Part shown: positions 26,519 through 37,107 of the stretch, one piece after another
How positions within the stretch are numbered: the stretch's first letter is position 1
Layout: each line of letters starts with the position of its first letter
Assembly (NCBI GenBank): GCA_020633495.1
Contig: JACKDR010000023.1
Coordinates: forward strand, 62,001 to 126,000
Reading direction: 5' to 3'
DNA: 64,000 nucleotides
Source: Kofleriaceae bacterium
Lineage (GTDB): Bacteria; Myxococcota_A; Polyangia; Haliangiales; Haliangiaceae
The notes under the pieces: model-generated
What the model saw: the letters and a program-made list of their open reading frames with translations, nothing else
Told to the model about the DNA's origin: nothing
Database searches by the model: none
Program-made: the position numbers and the translations under genes

Positions 26519-29500
26519 CTACTCGACCGCGCCGAGATCGACGAAGGCCTGGTCGACCATGACCACGAACGGGCGCTCCTCGAAGGTGAGCCCGCCCTTG
26601 CCGTCGTGGCGGACGACCTCGAGCTTGCCCATGCCGTAGCCCATCGGGCCGCGCGAGTAGTAGTGGATGCTCAGGTGGTACGGCGCCGCCTTCGGCGGGC
26701 CCGGGATCGTGAAGCACTCGGGCCCGTAGCCGTCGGTGATGTCGGCGTACAGCGCGCCGCCCGAGGCCAGCTCCGGGTGCTCGTAGTAGGCGTGGCCGTG
26801 CTGGCGGTCGCGGATGTGGAAGTCGACGTCGTTGGCGTCGGTCTCCCAGGTCAGGACGAAGCGCAGCGACGGCGCGCGGTCGAGGGTGGCGTGGGCCGCC
26901 TTCAGGCGGCGCGCGATCTCCGCCTTGCGCCGCGGCTCGGCGCGCTGCCACGCCGCGCCGATCATGCCGAGGTCCTCGCGCAGCACCCGCTCGCCCTCGC
27001 GGAAGCGGCCGTCGGGGTAGGCCTGGGTCAGGCCGCGCTCGACGGCGGCGAAGGCGTCGCCGAGGCGCCCGGCGCGGACCAGCGCGTAGGCCAGGACGCG
27101 GTGGCCGGTCAGGTGATCCGGGCGCTGCTCGACCGCGCGCTGGTAGGTGTCGATCGCGAGCGCGCCGGCGTCGGCGGCGCCGGCGACGGCCAGCCGGTCG
27201 AGCCGCTCGCCGGCGAAGCGGCGCAGGTCGGCGCGCGCCGGGAACAGATCGATGATCGAGCCGTAGGCGCGCCCGGCCAGCGCCGGCTGGTGGCCGGCCT
27301 CGAACGCCTCGCCCAGCGCGATCAGCGCCAGGACGTCGCCGGGATCGTCCTTGCGCCACGCCAGCGCCTCGGCGAGCGCGTCGGCGGCGCGGCCGCCGGC
27401 GACCGCGGCCATGACCGTGGCCAGCCGGCCCTCGTACGGCGACGGCCCGCCGGCGCCGCCGTCGGCGTCCTCGTCGTCGGGGACGCCGTCGTGATCCTGG
27501 TCGACCTCGTCGTCGGCCTCCTCGGGCTCGGGCGCCGGGCGCCGGCGCGAGCGATCGTCGCGCGTCGCGCTGGCCCCGGCGTTGCCGACCATGACCCGCA
27601 GCGCCACCGCGGCGCGTCCGCGCGCCGCGCCGTGGCTGGCGCCGGCGCCGTAGCCCTCGCCGGTGCCGCTGCCGTGCGCGACCGCGCCGTAGCTGCCGCC
27701 CACCACGCCGCCCTCGACGCCGCCGGCCTCGCCCGCGTCGCCCGCGTCGCCGTCCATCGACGGCGGCGGCGGCGCCTCGGTCACGATCTCGGGCTTGGCC
27801 GCGTCGGGCTTCTCCTCGACCTCCTTCTGGTCCGCGTCGACGTCCTTCTTGGCCTTGGTCTTGTCGACGACCTCGTCGTCGACGGTCGCCGGCGGCTCCG
27901 GCCGCGCCATGACGACGACGTCATTTCGGCTGACCACCTCGACGCCGTCGGCGACGATCGCCAGGATGCCGGCGAGCGCCTGGCGATCGATGCCGAAGCG
28001 GGCGTAGTCGTCCTCGGTCTCGAGCACCAGCAGCGAGGTGTAGCTCGACAGCACCCGGTACCGAGTCGACAGCGCCACGATCGCGGCGATCGCGGCGGCG
28101 CGGGCGTCGGCGTCCCTGGCGTCGTCGACCGCGGCCTCGCGGCGCGCGATCTCGGCGCCGACCGCGGCGCGCTCGACCAGCGGCGCCACCGCGGGCTCGA
28201 CCGCCAGGGCGCGCGCGCCGGTGCCGAGGTGGACGGTGACCTCGGCGGGCGCGGTCCTGGCGTCGAGCCGGGCGTAGATCATCGCGGCGTCGCCGGGCTG
28301 GACGCCGTCGAGCCGGGTCGGCCAGGTCCAGGTCGCGCCGTCGACCGCGACCGCGATGCCGGAGCGGGTCGCCAGGCCGAGCCGACGCGCGACCTCGTCG
28401 GCGCCGGCGTCGAGATCGAGCACGGCGCCGTCGTGGCCGAGGTGGCCGCGGACCAGCGCGGTGGCGCGATCGCGATCGCGGATGCCGCCGGCCAGCACGA
28501 CGTCGACGCGGTCGACGCCCTTGCCCAGCGCGGCGACCGCGGCGCCCAGCTTGGCGGCGTCGCCCTCGCCCGCGGTGACGACGCCGTCGGTGATGACGAC
28601 GACGCGCCCCGCGGCGCCCTGCGCCTTCGCCCACGCCAGCGCGCCGCCCAGATCCGACGCGCCCAGCGGCATCCGGCCCAGCAGGGCCGGCTCGATGGCG
28701 CCGGCGGCGCCGGCGGCGGGCCCGGTGTACAGCGCCTCGACGCCCTGGTCGAACGCGGCGACCGTGACCTCGAGGCCGTCGTGGGCGCGGGCCAGCGCCG
28801 CGACCAGCTGCTCGGCGGCGCGGGCGTAGCCGGCGAAGCCGGCGCCACGCGACGCGCTGGTGTCGATCAGGATCGTCGCGCGGGTCATCGGCTCGGCGGC
28901 GACCGCCAGCTCGGGCGCGACCCGGACCGCCACCACCGTGCCGCCGTCGACGGTCGCGGCCAGGGCGTGGGCGGCGCCGCTGCCCGGCACCGCGAGATCG
29001 CGATCGGGCTGCCAGTCGCGCTGGCTCAGCGTCGTGTCGTCCCAGCGCAGCGCCGCGCCGTCGACGCGCGCCACCGCGACCTTCGCCGACACCTCGCCGA
29101 TGCGCGGCAGGCCGCGCAGGGGCAACACGAACGGCGCGTCGGGATCCGGCAGCGCCTGCGAGTACGAGACGATCAGCTGCTTGTCGCCGCGCGCCGGGAT
29201 CGGGAAGACCCGGGCCGCGAACTCGTTGCCGGCGGCCTTCTCGAGCAGCGCCGGATCCTGCTTGCGGTGCAGGAAGTCCTCGTAGGCGCGGCGCGCCGCC
29301 ATCTGCTCGACCATCTCGGCCTCTTGCCAGCGGCCGTCGATCTGCATCGCGAAGCGGCTGACCGCGGCGCCGTCGGGGAGCGTGATCGCGAAGTGACCCT
29401 CGATCACCCGGTCCTGCGGGTTGGCGAACGTGAGGTGGAGCTCGGTGAAGGCCAGCGGGCCGTCGACCACGGCGCGGGCGTCGAGCCGGGTCAGGGTCAG

Positions 29501-29704
29501 GCCGGTGCCGTCGCTGGCGGTCAGCGAGATCGGCGCCTCGATCGCGAGCGGCGCCCCGTACGACACCATCGCGGCGGGCAGCGAGGTCGCGCCGCCGGCG
29601 GCGAGGTCGCGCTGGACCGGCCCCGGCGCGACCCTCGGGCCACCGCCACAGCCGAGGAGCGCACACACCACGAACACGGACGCACGGCGAGTCATGGGGG
29701 TCAT
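26519..29704 (-). CDS. VIT-vWA-DUF2135 surface lipoprotein
   Basis: 1061 residues. The signal peptide has lipobox L-L-G-C. A VIT domain follows (about 40-170; A-R-R-A-Y-E-D-F, then A-R-V-F-P-I-P). A von Willebrand A domain (about 275-430) has MIDAS residues D-T-S-A-S, the Ser/Asp of G-A-S-D-L-G-G, and I-T-D-G. The linker (about 590-760) is Gly/Ala-rich with acidic stretches and a Ca-binding D-x-D-x-D-G-x-x-D-x-x-D segment. Then helical, TPR-like repeats, and a C-terminal DUF2135 domain (D-A-N-D-V-D-F-H-I, ending F-V-V-M-V-D-Q-A-F). Homologues are inter-alpha-trypsin-inhibitor-like proteins common in myxobacteria. Probable surface ligand-binding or adhesion protein. ATG 29695 is an equally possible start. 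Confidence 0.88.
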   Translation of the reverse strand: MTPMTRRASVFVVCALLGCGGGPRVAPGPVQRDLAAGGATSLPAAMVSYGAPLAIEAPISLTASDGTGLTLTRLDARAVVDGPLAFTELHLTFANPQDRVIEGHFAITLPDGAAVSRFAMQIDGRWQEAEMVEQMAARRAYEDFLHRKQDPALLEKAAGNEFAARVFPIPARGDKQLIVSYSQALPDPDAPFVLPLRGLPRIGEVSAKVAVARVDGAALRWDDTTLSQRDWQPDRDLAVPGSGAAHALAATVDGGTVVAVRVAPELAVAAEPMTRATILIDTSASRGAGFAGYARAAEQLVAALARAHDGLEVTVAAFDQGVEALYTGPAAGAAGAIEPALLGRMPLGASDLGGALAWAKAQGAAGRVVVITDGVVTAGEGDAAKLGAAVAALGKGVDRVDVVLAGGIRDRDRATALVRGHLGHDGAVLDLDAGADEVARRLGLATRSGIAVAVDGATWTWPTRLDGVQPGDAAMIYARLDARTAPAEVTVHLGTGARALAVEPAVAPLVERAAVGAEIARREAAVDDARDADARAAAIAAIVALSTRYRVLSSYTSLLVLETEDDYARFGIDRQALAGILAIVADGVEVVSRNDVVVMARPEPPATVDDEVVDKTKAKKDVDADQKEVEEKPDAAKPEIVTEAPPPPSMDGDAGDAGEAGGVEGGVVGGSYGAVAHGSGTGEGYGAGASHGAARGRAAVALRVMVGNAGASATRDDRSRRRPAPEPEEADDEVDQDHDGVPDDEDADGGAGGPSPYEGRLATVMAAVAGGRAADALAEALAWRKDDPGDVLALIALGEAFEAGHQPALAGRAYGSIIDLFPARADLRRFAGERLDRLAVAGAADAGALAIDTYQRAVEQRPDHLTGHRVLAYALVRAGRLGDAFAAVERGLTQAYPDGRFREGERVLREDLGMIGAAWQRAEPRRKAEIARRLKAAHATLDRAPSLRFVLTWETDANDVDFHIRDRQHGHAYYEHPELASGGALYADITDGYGPECFTIPGPPKAAPYHLSIHYYSRGPMGYGMGKLEVVRHDGKGGLTFEERPFVVMVDQAFVDLGAVE

Positions 29705-29781
29705 AGACGCACCGGATCGACATCCGGCCTGGCCCGCCGGTTCTCGATTTCGGCGCGCCGGCGGCGCCGCCGCGCCGCGGA

Positions 29782-31065
29782 TCACGCCTCGGGCGTGCCG
29801 ACCGGGACCAGCCGGGCCCCGCTGGGCTCGTCCGGCGCGCCGACCAGCGCCAGGTCGCCGCGGACCCAGGCCCGCATGCTGTCGCCCACGATCTCGCGGC
29901 GCCAGGTGGTCAACAGTGGGTGCGCCTCGGCCCGCGGATCGCCGCGGTGGAGCAGCCGCGCCAGCTCCTCGCACTCGCCGCGCGCGGCGATCCACCGCGG
30001 CGGGATGTCGGTGCGCTGCGACGCCCACTGCACCAGCGTGACGAAGACCTCCTGCCACAGCTGGGCCCGCGGCACCAGCGCGCGCGGCCCGCGGCCGCCC
30101 GGCTCGCCGTCGTCGTCGCCGGCCGGCACCCGCCCCGCCGCCACGTCCTCGGCCGCGGCGGCCAGGGCCGCGACGACGTCGTCGGCGTGCTCGCGCGCGA
30201 CCTCGCCGGCGCCGCGGACCTTGCGGATCCCGTCGGCGTCGCGCGGGCGGCGCTGGGCCAGCTCGATCAGCACCTTGTCGGCGAGGATCCAGGTGGGCGG
30301 CTTGTTGCCCGCCGCGGCGACCTGCCAGCGCCACGCCGCCAGCCGCACCAGCGCGGCCCGGTCGGCGCCGTGCAGGCGCCGCGCGCCGCCGACGTCCTGC
30401 CACGCGTCGTCCGGCCCGGTCCGGCCGGCGGCGAACGCGACGTCGCACAGGATCTCGCACTCCTGCCGGACCCAGGCGTCGCGGCCGCTGGCGGCCAGGC
30501 GCTCGCGCAGGATCGCCGCCGCCGCGGGCAGGTGGCGGACGTCGTCGAGGGCGTAGGCGAGCTGGCGCGGCGACAGCGGCCGCGCCAGCCAGTCGGTGAA
30601 CTGCGGGCCCTTGTCGATACGGGCGCCGACCAGCGCGTCGGCCAGGCGGGCGTAGCCGAGCTGGTCGCCGAGCCCGACGAACGCCGCCGCGATCTGGGTG
30701 TCGAACAGGCGCGCGCCGCGCAGGTCGAACCGCGCCGCCAGGAGCTGCAGATCCTGGCGCGCGGCGTGGGCGATGACGTCGACCTCGCCGGCGATCAGCG
30801 CCAGCAAGGGTGTCGGATCGACGACCGTGGCGTCGATGGCGCGGACCTCGACGGCGTCGGCGTCAGGGGCGTCGGGGTCGCCGGGGTCGCGGCCCGGGCA
30901 CCACGCGACCTGGACCAGGGCGAGGTCGGGGCGCATCCGGCCGTCGGCCGCGAACTCGAGGTCGAGCGCGATCTCGCCGGCCTCCCGGCACGCCGCCACG
31001 ACCTCCGCGACCGCGTCGGTGTCGACGATCAGCGGGCCGCCGGCCTCGGACGAGTCGTCGGTCAC
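29782..31065 (-). CDS. rnd: Ribonuclease D
   Basis: 427 residues, a 3'-5' exoribonuclease for tRNA and stable-RNA 3' trimming. The DEDD catalytic set is visible: A-L-D-L-E-F, the Asp in H-A-A-R-Q-D-L-Q-L-L, and Y-A-L-D-D-V-R-H-L with its flanking Tyr. Two helical regions in the second half fit HRDC-like domains (W-R-W-Q-V-A-A-A, then W-I-L-A-D-K-V-L). GTG at 31065 was chosen since TATAGT lies 6 nt upstream on the minus strand. It is divergent from acnA with only 34 bp between start codons. Confidence 0.88.
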   Translation of the reverse strand: MTDDSSEAGGPLIVDTDAVAEVVAACREAGEIALDLEFAADGRMRPDLALVQVAWCPGRDPGDPDAPDADAVEVRAIDATVVDPTPLLALIAGEVDVIAHAARQDLQLLAARFDLRGARLFDTQIAAAFVGLGDQLGYARLADALVGARIDKGPQFTDWLARPLSPRQLAYALDDVRHLPAAAAILRERLAASGRDAWVRQECEILCDVAFAAGRTGPDDAWQDVGGARRLHGADRAALVRLAAWRWQVAAAGNKPPTWILADKVLIELAQRRPRDADGIRKVRGAGEVAREHADDVVAALAAAAEDVAAGRVPAGDDDGEPGGRGPRALVPRAQLWQEVFVTLVQWASQRTDIPPRWIAARGECEELARLLHRGDPRAEAHPLLTTWRREIVGDSMRAWVRGDLALVGAPDEPSGARLVPVGTPEA

Positions 31066-31099
31066 GCGGCCACTATATCGGTGGTAGAGTCCGCCCGCC
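31066..31099. promoter_or_regulatory. 34-bp divergent promoter between rnd and acnA
   Basis: The rnd-side -10 candidate TATAGT (31077-31072, minus strand) and the acnA-side TAGAGT (31085-31090, plus strand) lie 7 bp apart. There is no room for 5' leaders with Shine-Dalgarno sites, so both mRNAs probably start at or next to the start codon. Confidence 0.75.
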
Positions 31100-33841
<2,742 letters not shown>

Positions 33842-33895
33842 GCGCGAGACGGGCCGGCCGGCGCCTGGTCCGGGCCTTGCTGTCTGACGACCGGT

Positions 33896-34792
33896 ATGAC
33901 CCTCCGACCCCTCCGCCCCCGCCGCTCAGGCCTCCCCGGCCGCCGTTCCGCCATCTTCCTGCCGTCCCTCGTGCTCGGCGCCACGCTCGGCGCCGGCTGT
34001 GGCGACAACTCTTCGACGCCTGGTGTCGAGTCACTGCCGTGCGACACGCCGACCACCGCGGTCTACCGCATCGACCGGGTCGACGTGCCCACCGACAGCA
34101 CCGAGGCCTCGGCGTTCGGCTCCGACCTCGACGGCGACGGCACCGTCGACAACCAGGTCGGCAACATCATGTCCGCGGTGCTGCAGATCTATGGTGACCG
34201 TCCGCTGCTGGCGCAGTGGCAGGCCCAGATGGCGGCCCGGCTCGCCGGGCCGCTGGACTGGTCGATCCGCATCGACAGCTGTCCCGGCGGCGAGGCCCAC
34301 GCCTGGCTGGTCGACGGCGACGCCGCCGACGCCACCGACGCCATGCTGCCGGCCGTGGGCCACTTCGACGCCACCGGCCTCGCCGCCGACGGTGGCGAGG
34401 CGATCCTGCCGCTCGGCGCCCTCGCCGACTTCACCGGCCGCGCCGACGCCGGCTGGCACCCGGCCGCCGCCGCCACCTTCGCGCTCGCCGTCGACGACAC
34501 CGACGGCGACGACGCGCTCGACGGCCGGCTCGCCCTCGCGATCGCCCCGGACTACCGGCCGGTGATCGCGCGCGCCTTCGCGCTGTTCATCCAGGACCTC
34601 TACGACGACGGCGAGACCACGTGGGGCCAGGACGTCGACGCCGACGGCGACGGCCAGATCACCGTCGACGAGCTGCTCGCCGACCGCGACTTCGGGTGGC
34701 TGACCACGGCCGATCTCGACGCCGACGGCGACGGCGCCGGCGAGTCGCTGTCGATGGGCGTCGTCATCCACGCCACCCGGGTCGCGCCGTGA
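33896..34792 (+). CDS. EF-hand-like lipoprotein, copy 1
   Basis: 298 residues. It has an Arg-rich signal peptide with lipobox L-G-A-G-C. The mature part holds three calcium-loop motifs: D-L-D-G-D-G-T-V-D near the start, a canonical EF-hand D-A-D-G-D-G-Q-I-T-V-D-E near residue 260, and D-L-D-A-D-G-D-G close to the end. Two conserved Cys (S-L-P-C, D-S-C-P) may pair. The central part is unknown. It is about half identical to the next gene by eye, so the two arose by tandem duplication. Probably a Ca-binding outer-membrane or surface protein. Confidence 0.82.
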   Translation: MTLRPLRPRRSGLPGRRSAIFLPSLVLGATLGAGCGDNSSTPGVESLPCDTPTTAVYRIDRVDVPTDSTEASAFGSDLDGDGTVDNQVGNIMSAVLQIYGDRPLLAQWQAQMAARLAGPLDWSIRIDSCPGGEAHAWLVDGDAADATDAMLPAVGHFDATGLAADGGEAILPLGALADFTGRADAGWHPAAAATFALAVDDTDGDDALDGRLALAIAPDYRPVIARAFALFIQDLYDDGETTWGQDVDADGDGQITVDELLADRDFGWLTTADLDADGDGAGESLSMGVVIHATRVAP

Positions 34793-34869
34793 CCGCGCGA
34801 CGGCGACGCCCGCGCGCGGCGACAACTTCGCCGCCCGCGCCGGCGCTCCGCTTGCTTTACTGGACGGGC

Positions 34870-35751
34870 ATGGCCACGCCCACGCTCCCCGCCGCCGCCC
34901 GGGCGCCCCGCGCCCGCGCGCTGATCCTGCCCACGTGCGTGCTCGGCGCCGCGCTGGCCGCCGGCTGCGGCGACGACCCGCCGCCGGTCGATGGCGAGGT
35001 GCTGTCGTGCGACGCGCCGACCACCACCACGTACCGGGTCACCGCCGTCGAGCTGCCCGTCGACACGACCGAGGTCCGCGACATCGGCGTCGACCTCGAC
35101 GGCGACGGCCGTGTCGACAACGCGACCGGCAGCATCTTCGCCACCGTGCTCGACGTCTACGCCGACCGCCCCCTGCTGCAGCAGTGGCAGGCGCAGCTGG
35201 CGCCGCGCCTGGCCGGCCGGATGGACTGGTCGATCCGGATCGACCGCTGCCCCGACGACGGCGCGCACGCCTGGTTGATCGACGGCCGCGACCCCGGCGT
35301 CGTCGCCGCGATGTCGCCGGCCACCGGCACGTTCGACGCCGCCGGGCTGACGGTCGACGGCGGCGACGCGATCGTGCCGATCGGCGCCCTCGCCGACTTC
35401 ACCGGCGGCGCCGACGACGGCTGGCACCCGGCCAGCCACGCCTCGCTGGCGCTCGAGGTCGACGGCGACCTCACGATGAGCGGCCTGGTCGCGGCGGCGA
35501 TCGGCCCCGGCTACGAGCTGCCGATCGCGGAGGCGTTCGCCGGCTTCGTGCAGGACCTCTACGACAACGGCGAGACCGCGTGGGGCCAGGACGTCGACAC
35601 CGACGGCGATGGTCAGATCACGGTCGACGAGATGCTGGCCGACCAGGTCTTCCAGATCATGATGACCCCCGACCTCGACCTCGACGACGACGGCACCGAC
35701 GAGTCGCTGTCGCTGGGCGCGACGCTCCACGTCACCCGCGTCGCGCCGTGA
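34870..35751 (+). CDS. EF-hand-like lipoprotein, copy 2
   Basis: 293 residues and paralogous to the preceding gene along its whole length: the same lipobox position (A-L-A-A-G-C), D-L-D-G-D-G-R-V-D loop, D-T-D-G-D-G-Q-I-T-V-D-E EF-hand and V-A-P end. The middle differs, with the V-D-D-T-D-G-D-D insert of copy 1 absent. The sequence TTTACT lies 8 nt before ATG. The two genes are in line, 77 bp apart. Confidence 0.82.
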   Translation: MATPTLPAAARAPRARALILPTCVLGAALAAGCGDDPPPVDGEVLSCDAPTTTTYRVTAVELPVDTTEVRDIGVDLDGDGRVDNATGSIFATVLDVYADRPLLQQWQAQLAPRLAGRMDWSIRIDRCPDDGAHAWLIDGRDPGVVAAMSPATGTFDAAGLTVDGGDAIVPIGALADFTGGADDGWHPASHASLALEVDGDLTMSGLVAAAIGPGYELPIAEAFAGFVQDLYDNGETAWGQDVDTDGDGQITVDEMLADQVFQIMMTPDLDLDDDGTDESLSLGATLHVTRVAP

Positions 35752-35784
35752 CCGGCGGGCGGTGGCGCGGCGCCAACGCCCGCG

Positions 35785-36423
35785 CTACTTCACCGTGCTG
35801 AACACCATCGGGTACTCGACCTCGGTGGTGGTGTCGGCGTGCGGGAACTGCCAGCGGCTCGCGACCGTGCGCGCGCACGCGGCGAACTTCGCGGGCGCGT
35901 CGCCGAGGATCGACACCGACGCGACGTCGCCCTCGGCGCGGATCGTGAACGCCAGGGCGACGGTCATCGCGTCGCGCTGCGCCGCCGGCACCCGGGCCCA
36001 GCAGTACTGCAGCTCGCCGGCGTGGGCGCGGATCGTGTCGTTGACCTCGGTCTCGGTCAGCGTCTTCAGCTCGATCACCGGCGCGGCGTCGCCGCTGGGC
36101 GCCGCCGACAGCCGCTCGCGGGTCAGGTCGAACGCCTGGGCGCGAGCCATCGCGTCGGCGGCGCGCTCCTCGACGACCGTGTCGTCGAGCGCGACCGCGG
36201 GCTCGGCGGGCGCCGCGCCCGGGCGGGCGACGTCGACGAAGCCGATGCCGAGCTGATCACAGATGCTGCGCGGCGCCTCGGTCGGCGCCTCGGCCTTGGC
36301 GGCCTTCTGGGCCTTCTTGCCCTTCGCCCCGTGGGCCTTCTGGGCCTTCTTGCCGGCCAGCGCGGGGCTGGCGGTGACGGCGATGGTGGCGACAGCGAGC
36401 AGTGCGGTTCCGGCGAGCTTCAT
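35785..36423 (-). CDS. Exported protein with AgmX/PglI-type C-terminal domain
   Basis: 212 residues starting after GGGAGGA. The signal peptide ends A-L-A-G-K-K; a Lys/Ala-rich stretch follows (K-K-A-Q-K-A). The C-terminal 100 residues resemble the TonB-like C-terminal domain of myxobacterial AgmX/PglI gliding-motility proteins: an N-terminal helix with L-Q-Y-C-W, strands F-T-I-R-A-E-G-D-V, a second Cys in F-A-A-C-A-R, and W-x-F-P-x-x-D...V-E-Y-P-M-V-F, the usual end. These domains often accompany energised envelope systems. The precise function is unknown and no motility genes lie beside it. Confidence 0.78.
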   Translation of the reverse strand: MKLAGTALLAVATIAVTASPALAGKKAQKAHGAKGKKAQKAAKAEAPTEAPRSICDQLGIGFVDVARPGAAPAEPAVALDDTVVEERAADAMARAQAFDLTRERLSAAPSGDAAPVIELKTLTETEVNDTIRAHAGELQYCWARVPAAQRDAMTVALAFTIRAEGDVASVSILGDAPAKFAACARTVASRWQFPHADTTTEVEYPMVFSTVK

Positions 36424-36667
36424 GGCGATCCTCCCTGCGGGGGCATAGAGCACCCGCCGTGCCACCCGGCGGCGCGCACGGTTCCGCGGGCTTGGCGCCG
36501 CGCTGGGGACAGCCGTTGCCGGGGTCAACCGTGCCCGCACCGGCGGATCGAGCTGCCAGCTGGTGTCAGTCGATCCCAGCCGGCGGCGCCGACGTCGGCG
36601 CCCGCCACGCCCACTGCGCGGCCGCCGGAGGCAGCCACACCGGCCCGGCGGCGGCATACTCCCCGCG

Positions 36668-37087
36668 ATGACCGTCCGCTACCACCGCCTCTGGGGCCCG
36701 CTGTTCCTCGCCATCGCCGCGGGCAACGGCGTCCTGTTCACCCAGGTCGGCAACGTCATGTTCCTGGTCCTCGCCGGCCTGATCGGCGTGGTCGGCGTGC
36801 TCTACCTGGTGCGCCCGCTGCTCGTCATCGAGGACGGTCACATCGACGTCAAGGGGCTGGGCGGCGGCACCCGGCGCCGCTTCGCCTACGGCGACCTCGC
36901 CGAGCTCCAGGTCGAGCCCGGCGCGATCGTGGTCGGCCGCGGCGACAACCGGGTCCGCCTCGGCATCTCGCGGGTCTTCGTCCACGCCGGCGACCTGCGC
37001 CGCCTGGCCGGCGCGGTCCGCGACGCCCGGGCCGCGGCGGTCGCGGCTCGCGATGCCGCCGGCACCGACGCCGACGCCGCCGACTGA
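36668..37087 (+). CDS. Small two-TM membrane protein with PH-like domain
   Basis: 139 residues. Two N-terminal membrane helices (about 8-55) are followed by a beta-rich part, L-L-V-I-E-D-G-H-I-D-V-K-G, R-F-A-Y-G-D-L-A-E-L-Q-V, R-V-R-L-G-I-S-R, resembling bacterial PH (bPH_2) domains, and a helical Ala-rich tail. A CATACT hexamer lies 7 nt before ATG with no Shine-Dalgarno. Role unknown. Confidence 0.65.
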   Translation: MTVRYHRLWGPLFLAIAAGNGVLFTQVGNVMFLVLAGLIGVVGVLYLVRPLLVIEDGHIDVKGLGGGTRRRFAYGDLAELQVEPGAIVVGRGDNRVRLGISRVFVHAGDLRRLAGAVRDARAAAVAARDAAGTDADAAD

Positions 37088-37107
37088 GCCGCGCGCCGCG
37101 CGCGCGG

